Below are positions 49,063 to 60,129 of a stretch of 64,000 nt of DNA, in pieces. Made by a program: the position numbers and the translations under genes. The notes under the pieces were generated by a model. It saw nothing but the letters and a program-made list of their open reading frames with translations, was not told the origin of the DNA and made no database searches. The first letter of the stretch is position 1, and the number at the start of each line of letters is the position of its first letter. Source of the stretch: Candidatus Nanopelagicus limnes (GTDB taxonomy: Bacteria; Actinomycetota; Actinomycetes; Nanopelagicales; Nanopelagicaceae); assembly GCF_002287885.2 (NCBI RefSeq), contig NZ_CP016768.2:1054001-1118000 (forward strand), written 5' to 3'.

Positions 49063-50145
49063 TTGGCTCGTAAGAATATTCTTATCCCGATTGCAATTTT
49101 AATTATTGCATTTTTATTTGGATTGTTTCAACCTAAGTTTTTTCCTTCTACTTCAAAACTACAAAGCTGCTACCACGCAACTGTTGGTGACTCAAACTCC
49201 TTACTTCAAATAAAAGATCCAACCACTGAACAGTTAACTGGTGAACTAATTTTTCAAAACTATGAAAAAGATAGCTCCTACGGTGTTTTCACAGGAAATT
49301 TGGCTGCAGATAAGTTAACTATTGATTTCACCTTCCAATCTGAAGGAGTTGAATCAAAGCGACAAATAACTTTAACTAAATCTTCCGATGAGCTAATAGG
49401 TGAGGGATATACATATAAACCAGTATCTGATTGCAAAAAAGTGGTTTACAACCAAGGTTTAGGGCTTATTCCATTTGATATGAAGCTTCCACTTTATCTA
49501 TTCCCGCAAATGAAATTGCAGCAAATGAGTGAAGAACAAGTTGGCTGGACCTTTGGACCCGGTGGCTTTAAACCAATCCAATCGGCAAAGATTGTTTACA
49601 CCCCAACTAAGGGTGAGCCAGTTGATGCAGTTGTCTTTTATCTATGGCAAAAAAGTGTTTGGGATGTAATTGCCAATCCAAATGAAGCACCAGATTGGGG
49701 TGTTATGCAATGGAGTGATCAGGCAAATGTTTTTAGCGTGAATGGTGTGCAGGATTGTGTTTATCCTAATGAACCAGATTGCGGAAACATTAGTGAGATC
49801 TACGCATATATCTATGAGAAAAGCTCTTATATTAATAAGGTGCCAAAGTACGCGCCAGCGGAAGTTAAAGTTGTAAAGACTAAAACCTTTCATGACCCAG
49901 AGACTGGTTACTACGTACTCTCACAGTTTAATATATTAGGAATCAAAGCAGATCAAAGTTATCGCTGTGATCTGATCGCCTTTGATAAAGCGGGTAAAGA
50001 AATTATCACTTGGAAAACTGAAGGTTTAAGTTTTTCACCAAGGCCATCAACAATTTACTCAGGTCAAACAAATATCACTCCTGATCAAGTACCAACTGTT
50101 GGTAGCAGTAGCGTTAAATGCGAAGTGGCCGACGCAATTATTTAG
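49063..50145 (+). CDS. Unidentified membrane-anchored extracytoplasmic protein
   Basis: 360 residues. One N-terminal membrane segment (about 5-23) is followed by an external chain. Residues about 34-130 (SCYHATVGDSN, LTGELIFQNYEKDSSYGVFTG, LTIDFTFQSEGVESKRQ, in parts) resemble a small beta-rich domain I recall from many bacterial lipoproteins, though no lipobox is here: Cys36 follows a non-lipobox sequence. The remaining 230 residues match nothing I know and contain several cysteines (VQDCVYPNEPDCGN). Start TTG at 49063 has GAAAGG seven bases upstream. It is 3 bp after the hemolysin III gene, so the two are cotranscribed. Confidence 0.75.
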   Translation: MARKNILIPIAILIIAFLFGLFQPKFFPSTSKLQSCYHATVGDSNSLLQIKDPTTEQLTGELIFQNYEKDSSYGVFTGNLAADKLTIDFTFQSEGVESKRQITLTKSSDELIGEGYTYKPVSDCKKVVYNQGLGLIPFDMKLPLYLFPQMKLQQMSEEQVGWTFGPGGFKPIQSAKIVYTPTKGEPVDAVVFYLWQKSVWDVIANPNEAPDWGVMQWSDQANVFSVNGVQDCVYPNEPDCGNISEIYAYIYEKSSYINKVPKYAPAEVKVVKTKTFHDPETGYYVLSQFNILGIKADQSYRCDLIAFDKAGKEIITWKTEGLSFSPRPSTIYSGQTNITPDQVPTVGSSSVKCEVADAII

Positions 50146-50157
50146 CGCCGGCCACTT
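50123..50157. terminator. Bidirectional terminator between the unidentified gene and rpoC
   Basis: A 9-bp stem AAGTGGCCG/CGGCCACTT (50123-50131 with 50149-50157) with an inner CGC/GCG extension. It spans the TAG stop of the rightward gene (50143-50145) and lies 15 bp beyond the rpoC stop on the other strand. U-tracts are weak in both directions. Confidence 0.6.
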
Positions 50158-50172
50158 TCGTAATTAATTTGT

Positions 50173-53100
50173 TTAGCGAACTTCGAACTCATCCAAACGA
50201 ACTGCTTCACCTGATCCTTGTGACTCAAATGGTGTGAACTCGAATTCATCGTATGCGGCATAAACTGCAGCCTTTGCTTCCTCAGTTGGCTCAACTCGAA
50301 CGTTGCGATAACGAGCAAGTCCAGTTCCAGCTGGGATCAACTTACCGATAATTACGTTTTCCTTTAGACCAAGTAGTGGATCACTCTTCTCAGACAAAGC
50401 CGCATCGGTTAGAACACGAGTTGTCTCCTGGAATGAAGCCGCTGATAACCATGATTCAGTTGCAAGTGAGGCCTTGGTAATACCCATTAACTCAGGTCGA
50501 CCAGAAGCTGCTTTGCCACCAGTTGAAACTACGCGACGGTTCTCTTCTTCAAAGCGACCGCGCTCAACTAACTCACCTGGTAATAAATCAGCATCGCCTG
50601 GTTCAAGCACAGTAATGCGCTTTAACATTTGGCGAACGATAATTTCAATGTGCTTATCGTGGATAGAAACACCTTGCATACGATAAACCTCTTGGATTTC
50701 ACTTACTAAGTGAATCTGAGTTTGACGTGGTCCCAAGATACGAAGTACTTGCTTAGGATCAATTGCGCCAACAACTAATTGTTGACCAACTCCAACGCGT
50801 TGTCCCTCTTCAACTAGAAGTTTTTGACGACGAGTAATTGGGTAAGCAACCGCTTCACCACCATCTTCTGGGGTAACCACAATCTTCTTGCCCTTGGCAT
50901 CTTCTAAGAATGAAACTGTGCCAGCTGCTTCAGCAATTGGTGCAACACCCTTTGGAGTTCTAGCCTCAAACAACTCTTGAACACGAGGTAGACCATGGGT
51001 AATTTGAGTTTCACCAAGTAACTGAGCACCACCGGTGTGGAAGGTACGCATTGTTAACTGCGTTCCTGGCTCACCAATTGATTGAGCTGCAATGATTCCA
51101 ACAGCTTCGCCGACATCAACAATCTTGCCAGCGGCCATTGATCGTCCGTAACACATTGCGCACTGTCCAACCTTGCTATCGCAAGTTAGAACTGAGCGAA
51201 CCTTTACCTCTTCAACGCCTGCTGCAACTAATGTGTCGATGTTGCGATCACCAAGATCAGTTCCGGCGGTCAAAATAACTTTTCCACCAGCTGAAATATC
51301 CTCAGCTAAGTTGCGACCAAACAAAGATGTTTCAACATGGTCATCACGAACTAATGTGCCAGTTGAATCCTTTGCTGCAATCTTTAGCGTTAGGCCACGA
51401 TCAGTTCCGCAATCTTCCTCGCGAATAATTACATCTTGTGCAACATCGCAAAGACGACGAGTTAGGTAACCTGAGTCAGCGGTACGAAGTGCGGTATCAG
51501 CCAAACCTTTACGAGCACCGTGAGTTGAAATGAAGTACTCCAGAACTGAAAGTCCTTCACGGAAGTTTGATTTAATCGGACGAGGAATAATTTCACCCTT
51601 TGGGTTAGCTACAAGTCCGCGCATACCTGCAATTTGGCGGATCTGCATCATATTTCCACGTGCACCTGAGTAAACCATCATCCAAACTGGGTTAGTGCGA
51701 GGGAAGTTATCTTCCATCTCTTTTGCAACCTCATTGGTAGCAAGTGTCCAAATCTCAATTAACTCTTGGCGACGCTCATCATCAGTAATCAATCCCTTTT
51801 CATACTGTGATTGAACTTTGTCAGCTTTAGTTTCATAACCTTCCAAGATTTCGCGCTTGCGACCTGGTGTTACAACATCATTAATTGAAATAGTTACACC
51901 AGCTCTAGTTGCCCAGTAGAAACCAAGTGACTTAAGTGCATCTAAGGTTTGTGCAACTGTTACCTTGGCATAACCTTCAGCCAAATTATCAACAATTAAA
52001 CCAAGAAGCTTCTTAGTTACATCGTAATCAACAAATGGGAAATCAGCAGGTAGTACCTCATTAAATAAAGCACGACCTAATGTGGTCTCACGAGTTTCGC
52101 CAACACCACTCTTATCAATACGAAGCTTAATTTTTGCTTGCAATGAAAGGCTGCCTTGATCAAATGCCATAACCGCTTCAGCAATTGATGAGAATGCTCT
52201 GCCCTCTCCTAATTGCTTCTCACGTAGTGAGGTTAGGAAGTAAAGACCAAGCACCATGTCCTGGGTAGGAGATGTAATCGGACGGCCGGACGCTGGAGAT
52301 AAAATATTATTGCTTGAAAGCATTAATACGCGAGCCTCTGCTTGAGCTTCTGCAGATAGAGGTAAGTGAACAGCCATCTGGTCACCATCAAAGTCTGCGT
52401 TAAATGCAGTACAAACTAATGGGTGAATCTGAATAGCTTTTCCTTCAACTAATTGTGGTTCAAATGCTTGAATACCAAGACGGTGCAGAGTTGGTGCACG
52501 GTTTAGTAGTACTGGATGCTCAGCAATTACCTCTTCTAATACATCCCAAACTACTGGACGAGCACGTTCAACCATACGCTTTGCAGATTTAATATTTTGA
52601 GCATGATTTAAATCAACCAAACGCTTCATCACGAATGGTTTGAATAATTCAAGTGCCATCTGCTTTGGCAGACCACACTGGTGCAACTTAAGTTGTGGAC
52701 CAACCACAATCACGGAACGACCAGAGTAATCAACGCGCTTTCCAAGTAAGTTTTGACGGAATCGTCCTTGCTTACCCTTTAGCATGTCAGAAAGTGATTT
52801 AAGTGGGCGATTTCCAGGTCCTGTTACTGGACGACCACGACGACCATTATCAAATAATGAGTCAACCGCTTCTTGCAACATACGCTTTTCGTTATTAACA
52901 ATAATCTCAGGTGCACCTAAATCAGCTAAGCGCTTTAGACGATTATTACGGTTAATTACTCGGCGATATAAATCATTTAGATCACTGGTTGCAAATCGGC
53001 CACCATCTAGTTGAACCATTGGACGAAGATCTGGTGGAATAACTGGAACACAATCAAGCACCATTGATGCTGGCTTGTTTCTAGTATTTAAGAATGAGTT

Positions 53101-53997
53101 AACAACCTTTAAACGCTTAATAGCACGGGTCTTCTTTTGACCTTTTCCAGTTTGTGATAACTCATTTAATTTATCAAACTCAGCTTTTAGATCAAAAGTT
53201 TCAAGACGAGATTGAATTGCTTGCGCGCCCATTGAACCCTTGAAGTAAACACCGTAACGATCACGAAGTTCACGATATAAAGATTCATCTCCTTCAAGAT
53301 CTTGAACCTTAAGATTCTTAAAGCGATTCCATACTGCTTCTAGGCGATCTAGTTCTTTCTGAGAACGATCACGAAGTGTCTTTAGTTCGCGCTCACCAGC
53401 TTCGCGCACCTTACGGCGAGCATCTGCCTTGGCGCCTTCATCTTCAAGATCTGCTAAATCAGATTCCATTTTCTTAGTTCTGGCATCTAATTCAAGATCC
53501 CGGCGTGACTCAACCTTTTTGTAATCTGATGCGTACTTCTTCTCTAAAGTTGGCATATCTTCAGCGCGAGCCTCAGTATCAACCTCAGTGATCATGTATG
53601 CAGCAAAGTAAATTACTTTTTCAAGATCCTTTGGTGCTAGATCTAGTAGGTAACCAAGACGGCTTGGTACACCCTTGAAATACCAAATGTGAGTAACCGG
53701 AGCTGCTAATTCAATATGTCCCATGCGCTCACGACGAACCTTGGCACGAGTTACCTCAACGCCGCATCGCTCGCAAATGATTCCCTTAAATCGAACTCGC
53801 TTGTACTTACCGCAATAACATTCCCAGTCACGAGTTGGTCCGAAGATCTTCTCATCAAATAAACCATCTTTTTCAGGCTTTAGGGTTCGGTAGTTAATTG
53901 TCTCTGGCTTTTTAACCTCACCAAATGACCACTCACGAATATTGTCAGTGGAGGCAAGACCAATTCTTAACTCATCAAAAAAGTTAACATCTAACAT
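50173..53997 (-). CDS. rpoC: RNA polymerase beta' subunit
   Basis: Catalytic subunit, 1274 residues, slightly shorter than mycobacterial RpoC. N-terminal zinc site Cys60, Cys62, Cys75, Cys78; rudder/lid region; active-site [16 protein letters not shown] with three metal-binding aspartates; second zinc cluster around [14 protein letters not shown]; bridge and trigger helices near [23 protein letters not shown] follows rpoB by 13 bp. Unlike the usual order, rpsL is not the next leftward gene on this strand: two opposed genes intervene. Confidence 0.99.
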   Translation of the reverse strand: MLDVNFFDELRIGLASTDNIREWSFGEVKKPETINYRTLKPEKDGLFDEKIFGPTRDWECYCGKYKRVRFKGIICERCGVEVTRAKVRRERMGHIELAAPVTHIWYFKGVPSRLGYLLDLAPKDLEKVIYFAAYMITEVDTEARAEDMPTLEKKYASDYKKVESRRDLELDARTKKMESDLADLEDEGAKADARRKVREAGERELKTLRDRSQKELDRLEAVWNRFKNLKVQDLEGDESLYRELRDRYGVYFKGSMGAQAIQSRLETFDLKAEFDKLNELSQTGKGQKKTRAIKRLKVVNSFLNTRNKPASMVLDCVPVIPPDLRPMVQLDGGRFATSDLNDLYRRVINRNNRLKRLADLGAPEIIVNNEKRMLQEAVDSLFDNGRRGRPVTGPGNRPLKSLSDMLKGKQGRFRQNLLGKRVDYSGRSVIVVGPQLKLHQCGLPKQMALELFKPFVMKRLVDLNHAQNIKSAKRMVERARPVVWDVLEEVIAEHPVLLNRAPTLHRLGIQAFEPQLVEGKAIQIHPLVCTAFNADFDGDQMAVHLPLSAEAQAEARVLMLSSNNILSPASGRPITSPTQDMVLGLYFLTSLREKQLGEGRAFSSIAEAVMAFDQGSLSLQAKIKLRIDKSGVGETRETTLGRALFNEVLPADFPFVDYDVTKKLLGLIVDNLAEGYAKVTVAQTLDALKSLGFYWATRAGVTISINDVVTPGRKREILEGYETKADKVQSQYEKGLITDDERRQELIEIWTLATNEVAKEMEDNFPRTNPVWMMVYSGARGNMMQIRQIAGMRGLVANPKGEIIPRPIKSNFREGLSVLEYFISTHGARKGLADTALRTADSGYLTRRLCDVAQDVIIREEDCGTDRGLTLKIAAKDSTGTLVRDDHVETSLFGRNLAEDISAGGKVILTAGTDLGDRNIDTLVAAGVEEVKVRSVLTCDSKVGQCAMCYGRSMAAGKIVDVGEAVGIIAAQSIGEPGTQLTMRTFHTGGAQLLGETQITHGLPRVQELFEARTPKGVAPIAEAAGTVSFLEDAKGKKIVVTPEDGGEAVAYPITRRQKLLVEEGQRVGVGQQLVVGAIDPKQVLRILGPRQTQIHLVSEIQEVYRMQGVSIHDKHIEIIVRQMLKRITVLEPGDADLLPGELVERGRFEEENRRVVSTGGKAASGRPELMGITKASLATESWLSAASFQETTRVLTDAALSEKSDPLLGLKENVIIGKLIPAGTGLARYRNVRVEPTEEAKAAVYAAYDEFEFTPFESQGSGEAVRLDEFEVR

Positions 53998-54010
53998 GGT
54001 TATCTTCTCC

Positions 54011-57000
54011 TCACACTTCTTCTACAGAGCTTGGCTCAACTCGGGATAAGTTGATACCTAACTCCTCGGCGGTCCTAAATACCTCTTCATCAGTGTCGCG
54101 CATTTCAATCGCTACACCTTCTGAAGAAAGTACTTCAACATTTAAACAAAGTGATTGCATTTCCTTAACCAGAACCTTGAATGATTCAGGAATACCTGGC
54201 TCTGGAATATTTTCACCCTTAACAATTGCCTCATAAACCTTTACGCGACCTAACACGTCATCAGATTTAATAGTTAACAACTCTTGCAGTGTGTAAGCGG
54301 CGCCATATGCTTCCAACGCCCAAACTTCCATCTCACCAAAGCGCTGACCACCGAACTGAGCTTTTCCGCCCAACGGTTGTTGCGTAATCATTGAGTAAGG
54401 ACCGGTTGAACGAGCATGGATCTTGTCATCTACTAAATGGTGCAGCTTTAAGATGTACATGTAACCAACAGAGATCATTTGCTTGTATGGCTCACCAGTG
54501 CGGCCATCAAATAATTGAGCCTTACCATCTGCACCAATTAAACGCATGCCATCTTTGTTTGGCAGAGTTGAACCAAGCAGTCCTGATAACTCTTCTTCCT
54601 TAGTTCCATCAAATACTGGTGTTGCCACCTTGGTATTTGCTGGCGCTTCGGCGTGACCATTAGCACGTAATGATTTTTGCCAATCTTCATTTCCTTCTAA
54701 TTTCCATCCAGATTTAGCAACCCAACCTAAGTGAGTCTCTAATACCTGACCAACATTCATACGTCCTGGAACACCAAGTGGATTTAGTACAACATCAACT
54801 GGTGTGCCATCTTCTAAGAAAGGCATATCTTCAACTGGCAAAATCTTTGAAATAACACCCTTGTTGCCGTGCCGGCCAGCAAGCTTGTCACCATCTTGAA
54901 TTTTGCGCTTTTGTGCAACATAAACACGAACTACCTGGTTAACACCAGCTGCTAATTCAAATCCCTCTTCAGAATCTTGAATGCTTACGCCGATTACCTT
55001 GCCAGATTCACCGTGTGGAACCTTAAGAGATGTATCGCGAACTTCACGAGCCTTCTCACCAAAGATTGCGCGAAGTAAACGCTCTTCCGGTGTTAATTCA
55101 GTTTCACCCTTAGGTGTTACTTTTCCAACCAAAATATCGCCAGGCACAACATCTGCGCCAACGCGAATAATTCCGCGCTCATCAAGATCTGCTAATACCT
55201 CTTCAGAAACATTTGGAATATCACGAGTGATTTCCTCAGCACCCAACTTGGTATCGCGTGCATCAACTTCATACTCTTCAATATGAATTGAGGTAAGCAC
55301 ATCATCTTGAACTAGACGTTGGGAAAGGATGATCGCATCCTCATAGTTATGACCTTCCCATGACATAAATGCCACAAGTAGATTCTTACCCAATGCCATT
55401 TCGCCCATCTCAGTACTTGCACCATCTGCAACTACTGCGCCGGCTTCAATCTTCTCGCCAACGGAGACAACAACCTTTTGGTTTCGGCTAGTTCCTTGGT
55501 TTGAGCGAACAAACTTTTCAACAAAGTAAGTTTCAGTTGAGCCATCATCGTTTTTAACAAGTACTTGATCAGAGTTAACCTCAGTTACCACACCTGATTT
55601 GCGGGCAAGTAATACATCGCCAGCATCAACTGCGGCACGAAACTCCATACCAGTTCCAACTAATGGTGCTTCAGCTCTTACTAATGGCACAGCTTGGCGC
55701 ATCATGTTTGCACCCATCAGCGCACGGTTAGCATCATCATGCTCTAAGAATGGAATCATTGCAGTTGCAACTGAAACCATCTGACGTGGTGAAACATCCA
55801 TGTAATCAACTTCAGATGCTTGAATGTTTTCAACCTCACCACCACGACGACGTACTAATACGCGTGGCTCAGCGAAGTGATTATCTTCAGTTAACGGCGC
55901 ATTTGCCTGGGCAATAATGTGCTCATCTTCTTCATCAGCAGTTAAGTAATCAATGCGATCTGAAACCTTGCCATCTAAAACCTTGCGATAAGGAGTTTCA
56001 ATAAAACCAAATGGTGTAACACGAGCATACGTTGCAAGAGATCCAATCAAACCAATGTTTGGACCTTCTGGTGTTTCAATCGGACACATACGTCCATAGT
56101 GAGATGGGTGAACATCTCGAACTTCAAAGCCAGCTCGTTCACGAGATAGACCACCAGGCCCAAGGGCAGATAGACGACGCTTGTGTGTCATACCTGAAAG
56201 TGGATTTGTTTGATCCATGAATTGAGAAAGTTGTGATGTACCAAAGAACTCTTTGATTGATGCAACAACTGGACGGATATTGATCAGAGTTTGTGGGGTA
56301 ATTGCTTCAACATCTTGGGTGGTCATGCGCTCACGAACAACACGTTCCATACGAGAAAGACCGGTACGAACCTGATTTTGAATTAACTCACCAACGGTAC
56401 GTAGACGACGGTTACCAAAATGGTCAATGTCATCAGTTTCAACACGAACCTCTTTGCCGTACTCCATCAAAGCATCTCCGCGATGAAGGGCCACTAAGTA
56501 CTTGATTGTTCCAACAATGTCTTCAATTGTTAATAGGCCGCGGCTTAGATCTAACTCCAAACCAAGCTTCTTATTAATCTTAAATCGACCAACCTTTGCT
56601 AAGTCATATCGCTTTGGATTGAAATAAAGGTTTTCAATTAAGTTTTGTGCAGCCTCTTTAGTTGGTGGCTCACCTGGACGAAGCTTGCGATAAATATCTA
56701 ACAACGCCTCATCTTGTGTTTCAACATTGTCTTTTTCTAAAGTTAATTTGATTGATTCAAACTCACCAAATTGCTCAAGAATTTGTGCGCTGCTCCAACC
56801 AAGAGCTTTTAAAAATACAGTTACAGATTGTTTACGCTTACGATCGATACGAACACCGACCATATCTTTTTTATCAACTTCAAACTCAAGCCAAGCACCA
56901 CGGCTTGGAATAATTTTTGTAGTGAAAATATCTTTATCAGATGTTTTTTCAATTGTGCGCTCAAAGTAAACACCAGGTGAGCGAACGATCTGTGAAACAA

Positions 57001-57463
57001 CAACGCGCTCAGTTCCGTTGATTACGAAAGTTCCGCGTGGTGTCATCAGTGGGAAGTCGCCCATGAAAACAGTTTGAGATTTAATTTCACCAGTGATGTT
57101 GTTAGTGAACTCAGCGGTTAAGAAAAGTGGAGCTGCATAAGTAATATCGCGTTCTTTGCACTCAGCGATTGTGTATTTAGGTGGTTCAAATCGGTGGTCA
57201 CGGAATGAAAGTGACATCGATCCTTGGAAATCCTCAATTGGTGAGATCTCTTCAAAAATTTCTTCAAGTCCAGATTGTTTTGGCACTTCACCGCGATGTG
57301 ATTTTTCAGCATCGGTTAGGCGAGCGCGCCATGCTTCGTTACCTAGTAACCAATCAATGCTTTCTAATTGAAGTGAAAGCAGATTTGGAACCTCAAGTGG
57401 TTCACGAATCTTTGCGAATGAAACACGACGTGGAGCATGAGATTTAGTTTTTGAAGCGGCCAA
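54011..57463 (-). CDS. rpoB: RNA polymerase beta subunit
   Basis: 1150 residues, complete. The rifampicin region reads [28 protein letters not shown] (in parts): positions equivalent to E. coli Asp516, His526 and Ser531 are the sensitive type, but Asn518 is Thr. Active-site [21 protein letters not shown] and [10 protein letters not shown] are present. The start is TTG at 57463 behind GGAGGAAACT. Upstream lie two hairpins separating it from rplL. Confidence 0.99.
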   Translation of the reverse strand: MAASKTKSHAPRRVSFAKIREPLEVPNLLSLQLESIDWLLGNEAWRARLTDAEKSHRGEVPKQSGLEEIFEEISPIEDFQGSMSLSFRDHRFEPPKYTIAECKERDITYAAPLFLTAEFTNNITGEIKSQTVFMGDFPLMTPRGTFVINGTERVVVSQIVRSPGVYFERTIEKTSDKDIFTTKIIPSRGAWLEFEVDKKDMVGVRIDRKRKQSVTVFLKALGWSSAQILEQFGEFESIKLTLEKDNVETQDEALLDIYRKLRPGEPPTKEAAQNLIENLYFNPKRYDLAKVGRFKINKKLGLELDLSRGLLTIEDIVGTIKYLVALHRGDALMEYGKEVRVETDDIDHFGNRRLRTVGELIQNQVRTGLSRMERVVRERMTTQDVEAITPQTLINIRPVVASIKEFFGTSQLSQFMDQTNPLSGMTHKRRLSALGPGGLSRERAGFEVRDVHPSHYGRMCPIETPEGPNIGLIGSLATYARVTPFGFIETPYRKVLDGKVSDRIDYLTADEEDEHIIAQANAPLTEDNHFAEPRVLVRRRGGEVENIQASEVDYMDVSPRQMVSVATAMIPFLEHDDANRALMGANMMRQAVPLVRAEAPLVGTGMEFRAAVDAGDVLLARKSGVVTEVNSDQVLVKNDDGSTETYFVEKFVRSNQGTSRNQKVVVSVGEKIEAGAVVADGASTEMGEMALGKNLLVAFMSWEGHNYEDAIILSQRLVQDDVLTSIHIEEYEVDARDTKLGAEEITRDIPNVSEEVLADLDERGIIRVGADVVPGDILVGKVTPKGETELTPEERLLRAIFGEKAREVRDTSLKVPHGESGKVIGVSIQDSEEGFELAAGVNQVVRVYVAQKRKIQDGDKLAGRHGNKGVISKILPVEDMPFLEDGTPVDVVLNPLGVPGRMNVGQVLETHLGWVAKSGWKLEGNEDWQKSLRANGHAEAPANTKVATPVFDGTKEEELSGLLGSTLPNKDGMRLIGADGKAQLFDGRTGEPYKQMISVGYMYILKLHHLVDDKIHARSTGPYSMITQQPLGGKAQFGGQRFGEMEVWALEAYGAAYTLQELLTIKSDDVLGRVKVYEAIVKGENIPEPGIPESFKVLVKEMQSLCLNVEVLSSEGVAIEMRDTDEEVFRTAEELGINLSRVEPSSVEEV

Positions 57464-57497
57464 AGTTTCCTCCAGTAGTTAACTGCGTTAAAACACA

Positions 57498-57520
57498 CGG
57501 CTACCGCTAGGTCTTAGCCG
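57498..57520 (-). terminator. Second hairpin in the rplL-rpoB spacer
   Basis: Minus-strand CGGCTA (57520-57515) pairs with TAGCCG (57503-57498), 11-base loop, followed by TGTGTTTT. Weak attenuator-like structure 35 bp before the rpoB start. Confidence 0.4.
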
Positions 57521-57555
57521 CTATATGCTTTGGACCTTTTGGTTTTTAAAATTGT

Positions 57556-57587
57556 GAAGGGGCAGAGTATCTAACCCCTGCCCCTTC
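57556..57587 (-). terminator. Attenuator hairpin between rplL and rpoB
   Basis: Perfect 10-bp stem GAAGGGGCAG/CTGCCCCTTC with a 12-base loop, 17 bp after the rplL stop, followed on the minus strand by ACAATTTT. It matches the position of the rplL-rpoB attenuator that lowers RNA polymerase expression relative to L7/L12 in other bacteria. Confidence 0.7.
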
Positions 57588-57604
57588 TGTCTAATTCAAG
57601 GTAT

Positions 57605-57988
57605 TTACTTGATTGTGACCTTTGCGCCAGCAGCCTCAAACGCAGCCTTTGCCTTATCGGCGGTTGCCTTATCAGCCTTTTCCATAATGGTTGCTGGGGT
57701 GGCATCAACTAGATCCTTGGCCTCTTTTAGACCCAGGCTGGAGTTAAGTGCGCGAACCTCTTTGATAACTGCAATCTTCTGAGAACCAGCATCCTCAAGG
57801 ATGATGGTGAACTCATCTTGCGCAGCATCGGCAGCTCCGGCGGCAGCGCCACCTGCAGCAGCAGCTGCAACTGGTGCAGCAGCTGTTACATCAAACTCTG
57901 TCTCAAATGCTTTAACAAACTCTGTTAGTTCAACCAAAGACATGTCTTTGAACTGACCTAATAGATCTGCGGTGTTTAGCTTTGCCAT
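57605..57988 (-). CDS. rplL: 50S ribosomal protein L7/L12
   Basis: Stalk protein recruiting translation GTPases; 127 residues. N-terminal dimerisation domain ([20 protein letters not shown]), Ala/Gly-rich hinge, and C-terminal domain with [23 protein letters not shown] (parts). I use the ATG at 57988 behind AAAAGGAAAG; an upstream in-frame ATG at 58021 adds 11 non-conserved residues. Confidence 0.97.
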   Translation of the reverse strand: MAKLNTADLLGQFKDMSLVELTEFVKAFETEFDVTAAAPVAAAAAGGAAAGAADAAQDEFTIILEDAGSQKIAVIKEVRALNSSLGLKEAKDLVDATPATIMEKADKATADKAKAAFEAAGAKVTIK

Positions 57989-58054
57989 TGTTCTTTCCTT
58001 TTCTGCTAATCCCGACTCCAACTCTTGGTATGAGTACGGGGGTTGGGGGTCGGT

Positions 58055-58660
58055 TTAGTTTTCTGTGCTTTCAGCAGCAGGTGCTGCTTCGGCGACAACT
58101 TCTGGTGTTGCATCCTGTGCAACGGGTGCTTCTACAACTGCTTCAGCAATAACTTCGGCGGCAACTGGTGCGGGTGCACCGGCCTCCATCTTGATACGAA
58201 GTGCGTCAAATGTTCGAGCTGCCTTAGACATTGATGCCTTCATAGCACCAGCAATCTTGGCAAGGAGAACCTCGCGAGATTCAAGATTAGCAAGTTGCAT
58301 AATCTCAGCAGTTGTTACTGCCTTGCCGTCAAAGATTCCACCCTTAATAATTAGAAGTGGATTCTCTTTAGCAAAATCACGTAATGCTTTAGCAGCATCA
58401 ATTGGATCACCCTTGATAAATGCAACAGCAGATGGGCCAGCAAGTAATGCTGGATCTAAATCAACGCCCGCCTCTTTTGCAGCAATTTTTGTCAGGGTGT
58501 TCTTTACTACTGAATACTTGTTTTTTACGCCAAGTGATCTACGTAGTTGCTTCATTAAACCAACGGAAAGACCGCGGTACTCAGTCAGCACAGTTGCATT
58601 TGCGGTGCGGAAATCTTCAACGATCTCTGCCACAGCAGCTGTCTTATCTGGGGTTGCCAT
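58055..58660 (-). CDS. rplJ: 50S ribosomal protein L10
   Basis: Stalk base protein, 201 residues: [39 protein letters not shown], and [11 protein letters not shown] then a 40-residue Ala/Glu/Val tail. L10 (with L12) represses its own operon through the leader immediately upstream. Confidence 0.98.
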   Translation of the reverse strand: MATPDKTAAVAEIVEDFRTANATVLTEYRGLSVGLMKQLRRSLGVKNKYSVVKNTLTKIAAKEAGVDLDPALLAGPSAVAFIKGDPIDAAKALRDFAKENPLLIIKGGIFDGKAVTTAEIMQLANLESREVLLAKIAGAMKASMSKAARTFDALRIKMEAGAPAPVAAEVIAEAVVEAPVAQDATPEVVAEAAPAAESTEN

Positions 58661-58871
58661 TTGGCATCCTTTCTAAATAAGAAAAACCCCGGCGCATAAA
58701 TGCACACGAGGTAATCGTTGGCACCTATGCGGGTTGTTTTTCAACAATTACCTTTTAAAGATTTACTTTAAAAGACCTGCAGTCTTTGGTTTCTAGCCTT
58801 ACTAATTTCTTAGTCCGGCTTGAATAAGCCAAGGGTAGGCGGTTAGGCCTACCCAAGTCAAAACTACTTAT
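58661..58871 (-). promoter_or_regulatory. Ribosomal protein L10 leader with attenuator
   Basis: The 211-bp rplA-rplJ gap is structured on the minus strand. GGGTAGGC/GCCTACCC (loop CTAACC) and GGCTT/AAGCC follow the rplA stop. Then CCAAAGACTGCAGGTC, the conserved kink-turn-like core of bacterial L10 leaders, then CGCATA/TATGCG with CCGGGGTTTTTC, a probable terminator. This fits L10-responsive attenuation of rplJ-rplL. Confidence 0.75.
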
Positions 58872-59582
58872 TTATTGGATCTGGGCTCCACCATCACGAG
58901 CAACTGAGGTATCTAGCTTGATACCTGGGCTCATCGTGGAAGAGATAGTGGCTGACTTAATAAATCGTCCCTTTGATGAAGATGGCTTTGCTCGCATTAC
59001 CTCTTCAATTGCGGCTGCATAGTTCTCAGCTAATTGCTGAGCAGTAAATGAAGTCTTGCCAATTACAAAGTGAAGGTTTGAATTCTTATCAACGCGGAAC
59101 TCAATCTTTCCACCCTTAATATCAGTAACAGCTTTGGCAACATTGGTAGTTACCGTTCCAGTCTTTGGGTTTGGCATTAAACCGCGAGGTCCAAGAACTT
59201 TTCCAAGTCGGCCAACCTTTCCCATTAATTCAGGTGTTGAAACTACTGCGTCGTAATCAAGACGACCCTTAGCAACTTCATCAATTAATTCATCTGCGCC
59301 AACAATGTCAGCACCGGCTGCGCGTGCTTCTTCAGCGCGCTCGCCACCTGCGAAAACTAAAACTCTGGCAGTCTTACCAGTTCCATGTGGCAGGTTTACA
59401 GTGGAGCGGATCGCTTGATCAGCTTTCTTTGGATCCACACCTAGAAATAGTGCAACATCAACAGTTGCATCGTATTTAACAGTTGAAGTCTCTTTAACCA
59501 ACTGCATTGCCTCACCTGGCATATAAAGATTATCTAATTTAATCTTTTCTGCAGCGGCCTTATATTTCTTACTTCGCTTCAT
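58872..59582 (-). CDS. rplA: 50S ribosomal protein L1
   Basis: Stalk protein moving deacylated tRNA out of the E site, 236 residues. [41 protein letters not shown]-type sequence ([16 protein letters not shown]) and [20 protein letters not shown]1 represses its own operon in many bacteria; an L1-site-like structure lies in the spacer before it. SD GAGGAGAAG. Confidence 0.98.
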   Translation of the reverse strand: MKRSKKYKAAAEKIKLDNLYMPGEAMQLVKETSTVKYDATVDVALFLGVDPKKADQAIRSTVNLPHGTGKTARVLVFAGGERAEEARAAGADIVGADELIDEVAKGRLDYDAVVSTPELMGKVGRLGKVLGPRGLMPNPKTGTVTTNVAKAVTDIKGGKIEFRVDKNSNLHFVIGKTSFTAQQLAENYAAAIEEVMRAKPSSSKGRFIKSATISSTMSPGIKLDTSVARDGGAQIQ

Positions 59583-59600
59583 TTCTTCTCCTCATACATA

Positions 59601-59624
59601 AATCTTGAAAGGGTTTTCAAGATT
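59601..59624 (-). promoter_or_regulatory. Hairpin just upstream of the rplA ribosome binding site
   Basis: Perfect 10-bp stem AATCTTGAAA/TTTCAAGATT with a four-base ACCC loop on the minus strand, ending 18 bp before the rplA start codon and close to the GAGGAG Shine-Dalgarno. No U-tract follows; suited to translational control. Confidence 0.5.
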
Positions 59625-59629
59625 GGGGT

Positions 59630-59663
59630 TGTGGTTTTTGCGAACCAGCGAGGTTCTCCCACA
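59630..59663 (-). promoter_or_regulatory. L1-operator-like element between rplK and rplA
   Basis: Minus strand: TGTGG, GA, GAACC, loop TCGCT, GGTTC, GCAAAAA, CCACA. Two 5-bp helices flank an asymmetric internal loop (2 against 7 bases), and the 5' side reads GTGGGAG, as in the L1-binding region of 23S rRNA (GGUGGGAG). This suggests an mRNA mimic for L1 autoregulation. Confidence 0.5.
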
Positions 59664-59675
59664 TTTTTTTATTTT

Positions 59676-60107
59676 TTAGTTAGAGACAGTAATACCCATC
59701 GAACGAGCAGTACCGGCAATAATTCGAGATGCCATCTCCAAGTCATTAGCATTTAGATCCACCATCTTTTGCTTGGCGATATCTTCAACTTGTGACTTAG
59801 TTAGATTAGCAACCTTATCTTTGTGAGGGATTGCAGATCCCTTTTCAATTCCAGCAGCCTTTAAAATCAAACGTGATGCTGGTGGAGTTTTTGTAATAAA
59901 TGTAAATGAACGATCTTCGAAAACTGTGATTTCAACTGGGATGATGTTTCCTTTTTGACTCTCAGTTGCTGCGTTATACGCTTTAACGAAGTCCATGATG
60001 TTCACACCATGCTGACCCAAAGCAGGACCAACCGGTGGTGCTGGTGTTGCAGCTCCAGCCTGAATCTGCAACTTAATAAGTGCGGTTACCTTCTTCTTTG
60101 GTGCCAT
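59676..60107 (-). CDS. rplK: 50S ribosomal protein L11
   Basis: 143 residues; N-terminal [28 protein letters not shown] (parts) containing the thiostrepton-site prolines, and the C-terminal 23S-binding domain ending [13 protein letters not shown]. 22 bp after nus[12 protein letters not shown]. Confidence 0.98.
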   Translation of the reverse strand: MAPKKKVTALIKLQIQAGAATPAPPVGPALGQHGVNIMDFVKAYNAATESQKGNIIPVEITVFEDRSFTFITKTPPASRLILKAAGIEKGSAIPHKDKVANLTKSQVEDIAKQKMVDLNANDLEMASRIIAGTARSMGITVSN

Positions 60108-60129
60108 GTTTTTTCCTTTTCTCTTCTAG

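Noticed and set aside
52784-53014. Plus-strand open frames within rpoC, rpoB and other long genes
   Set aside because: They are antisense shadows of strongly conserved genes, have no plausible start signals and no recognisable product.
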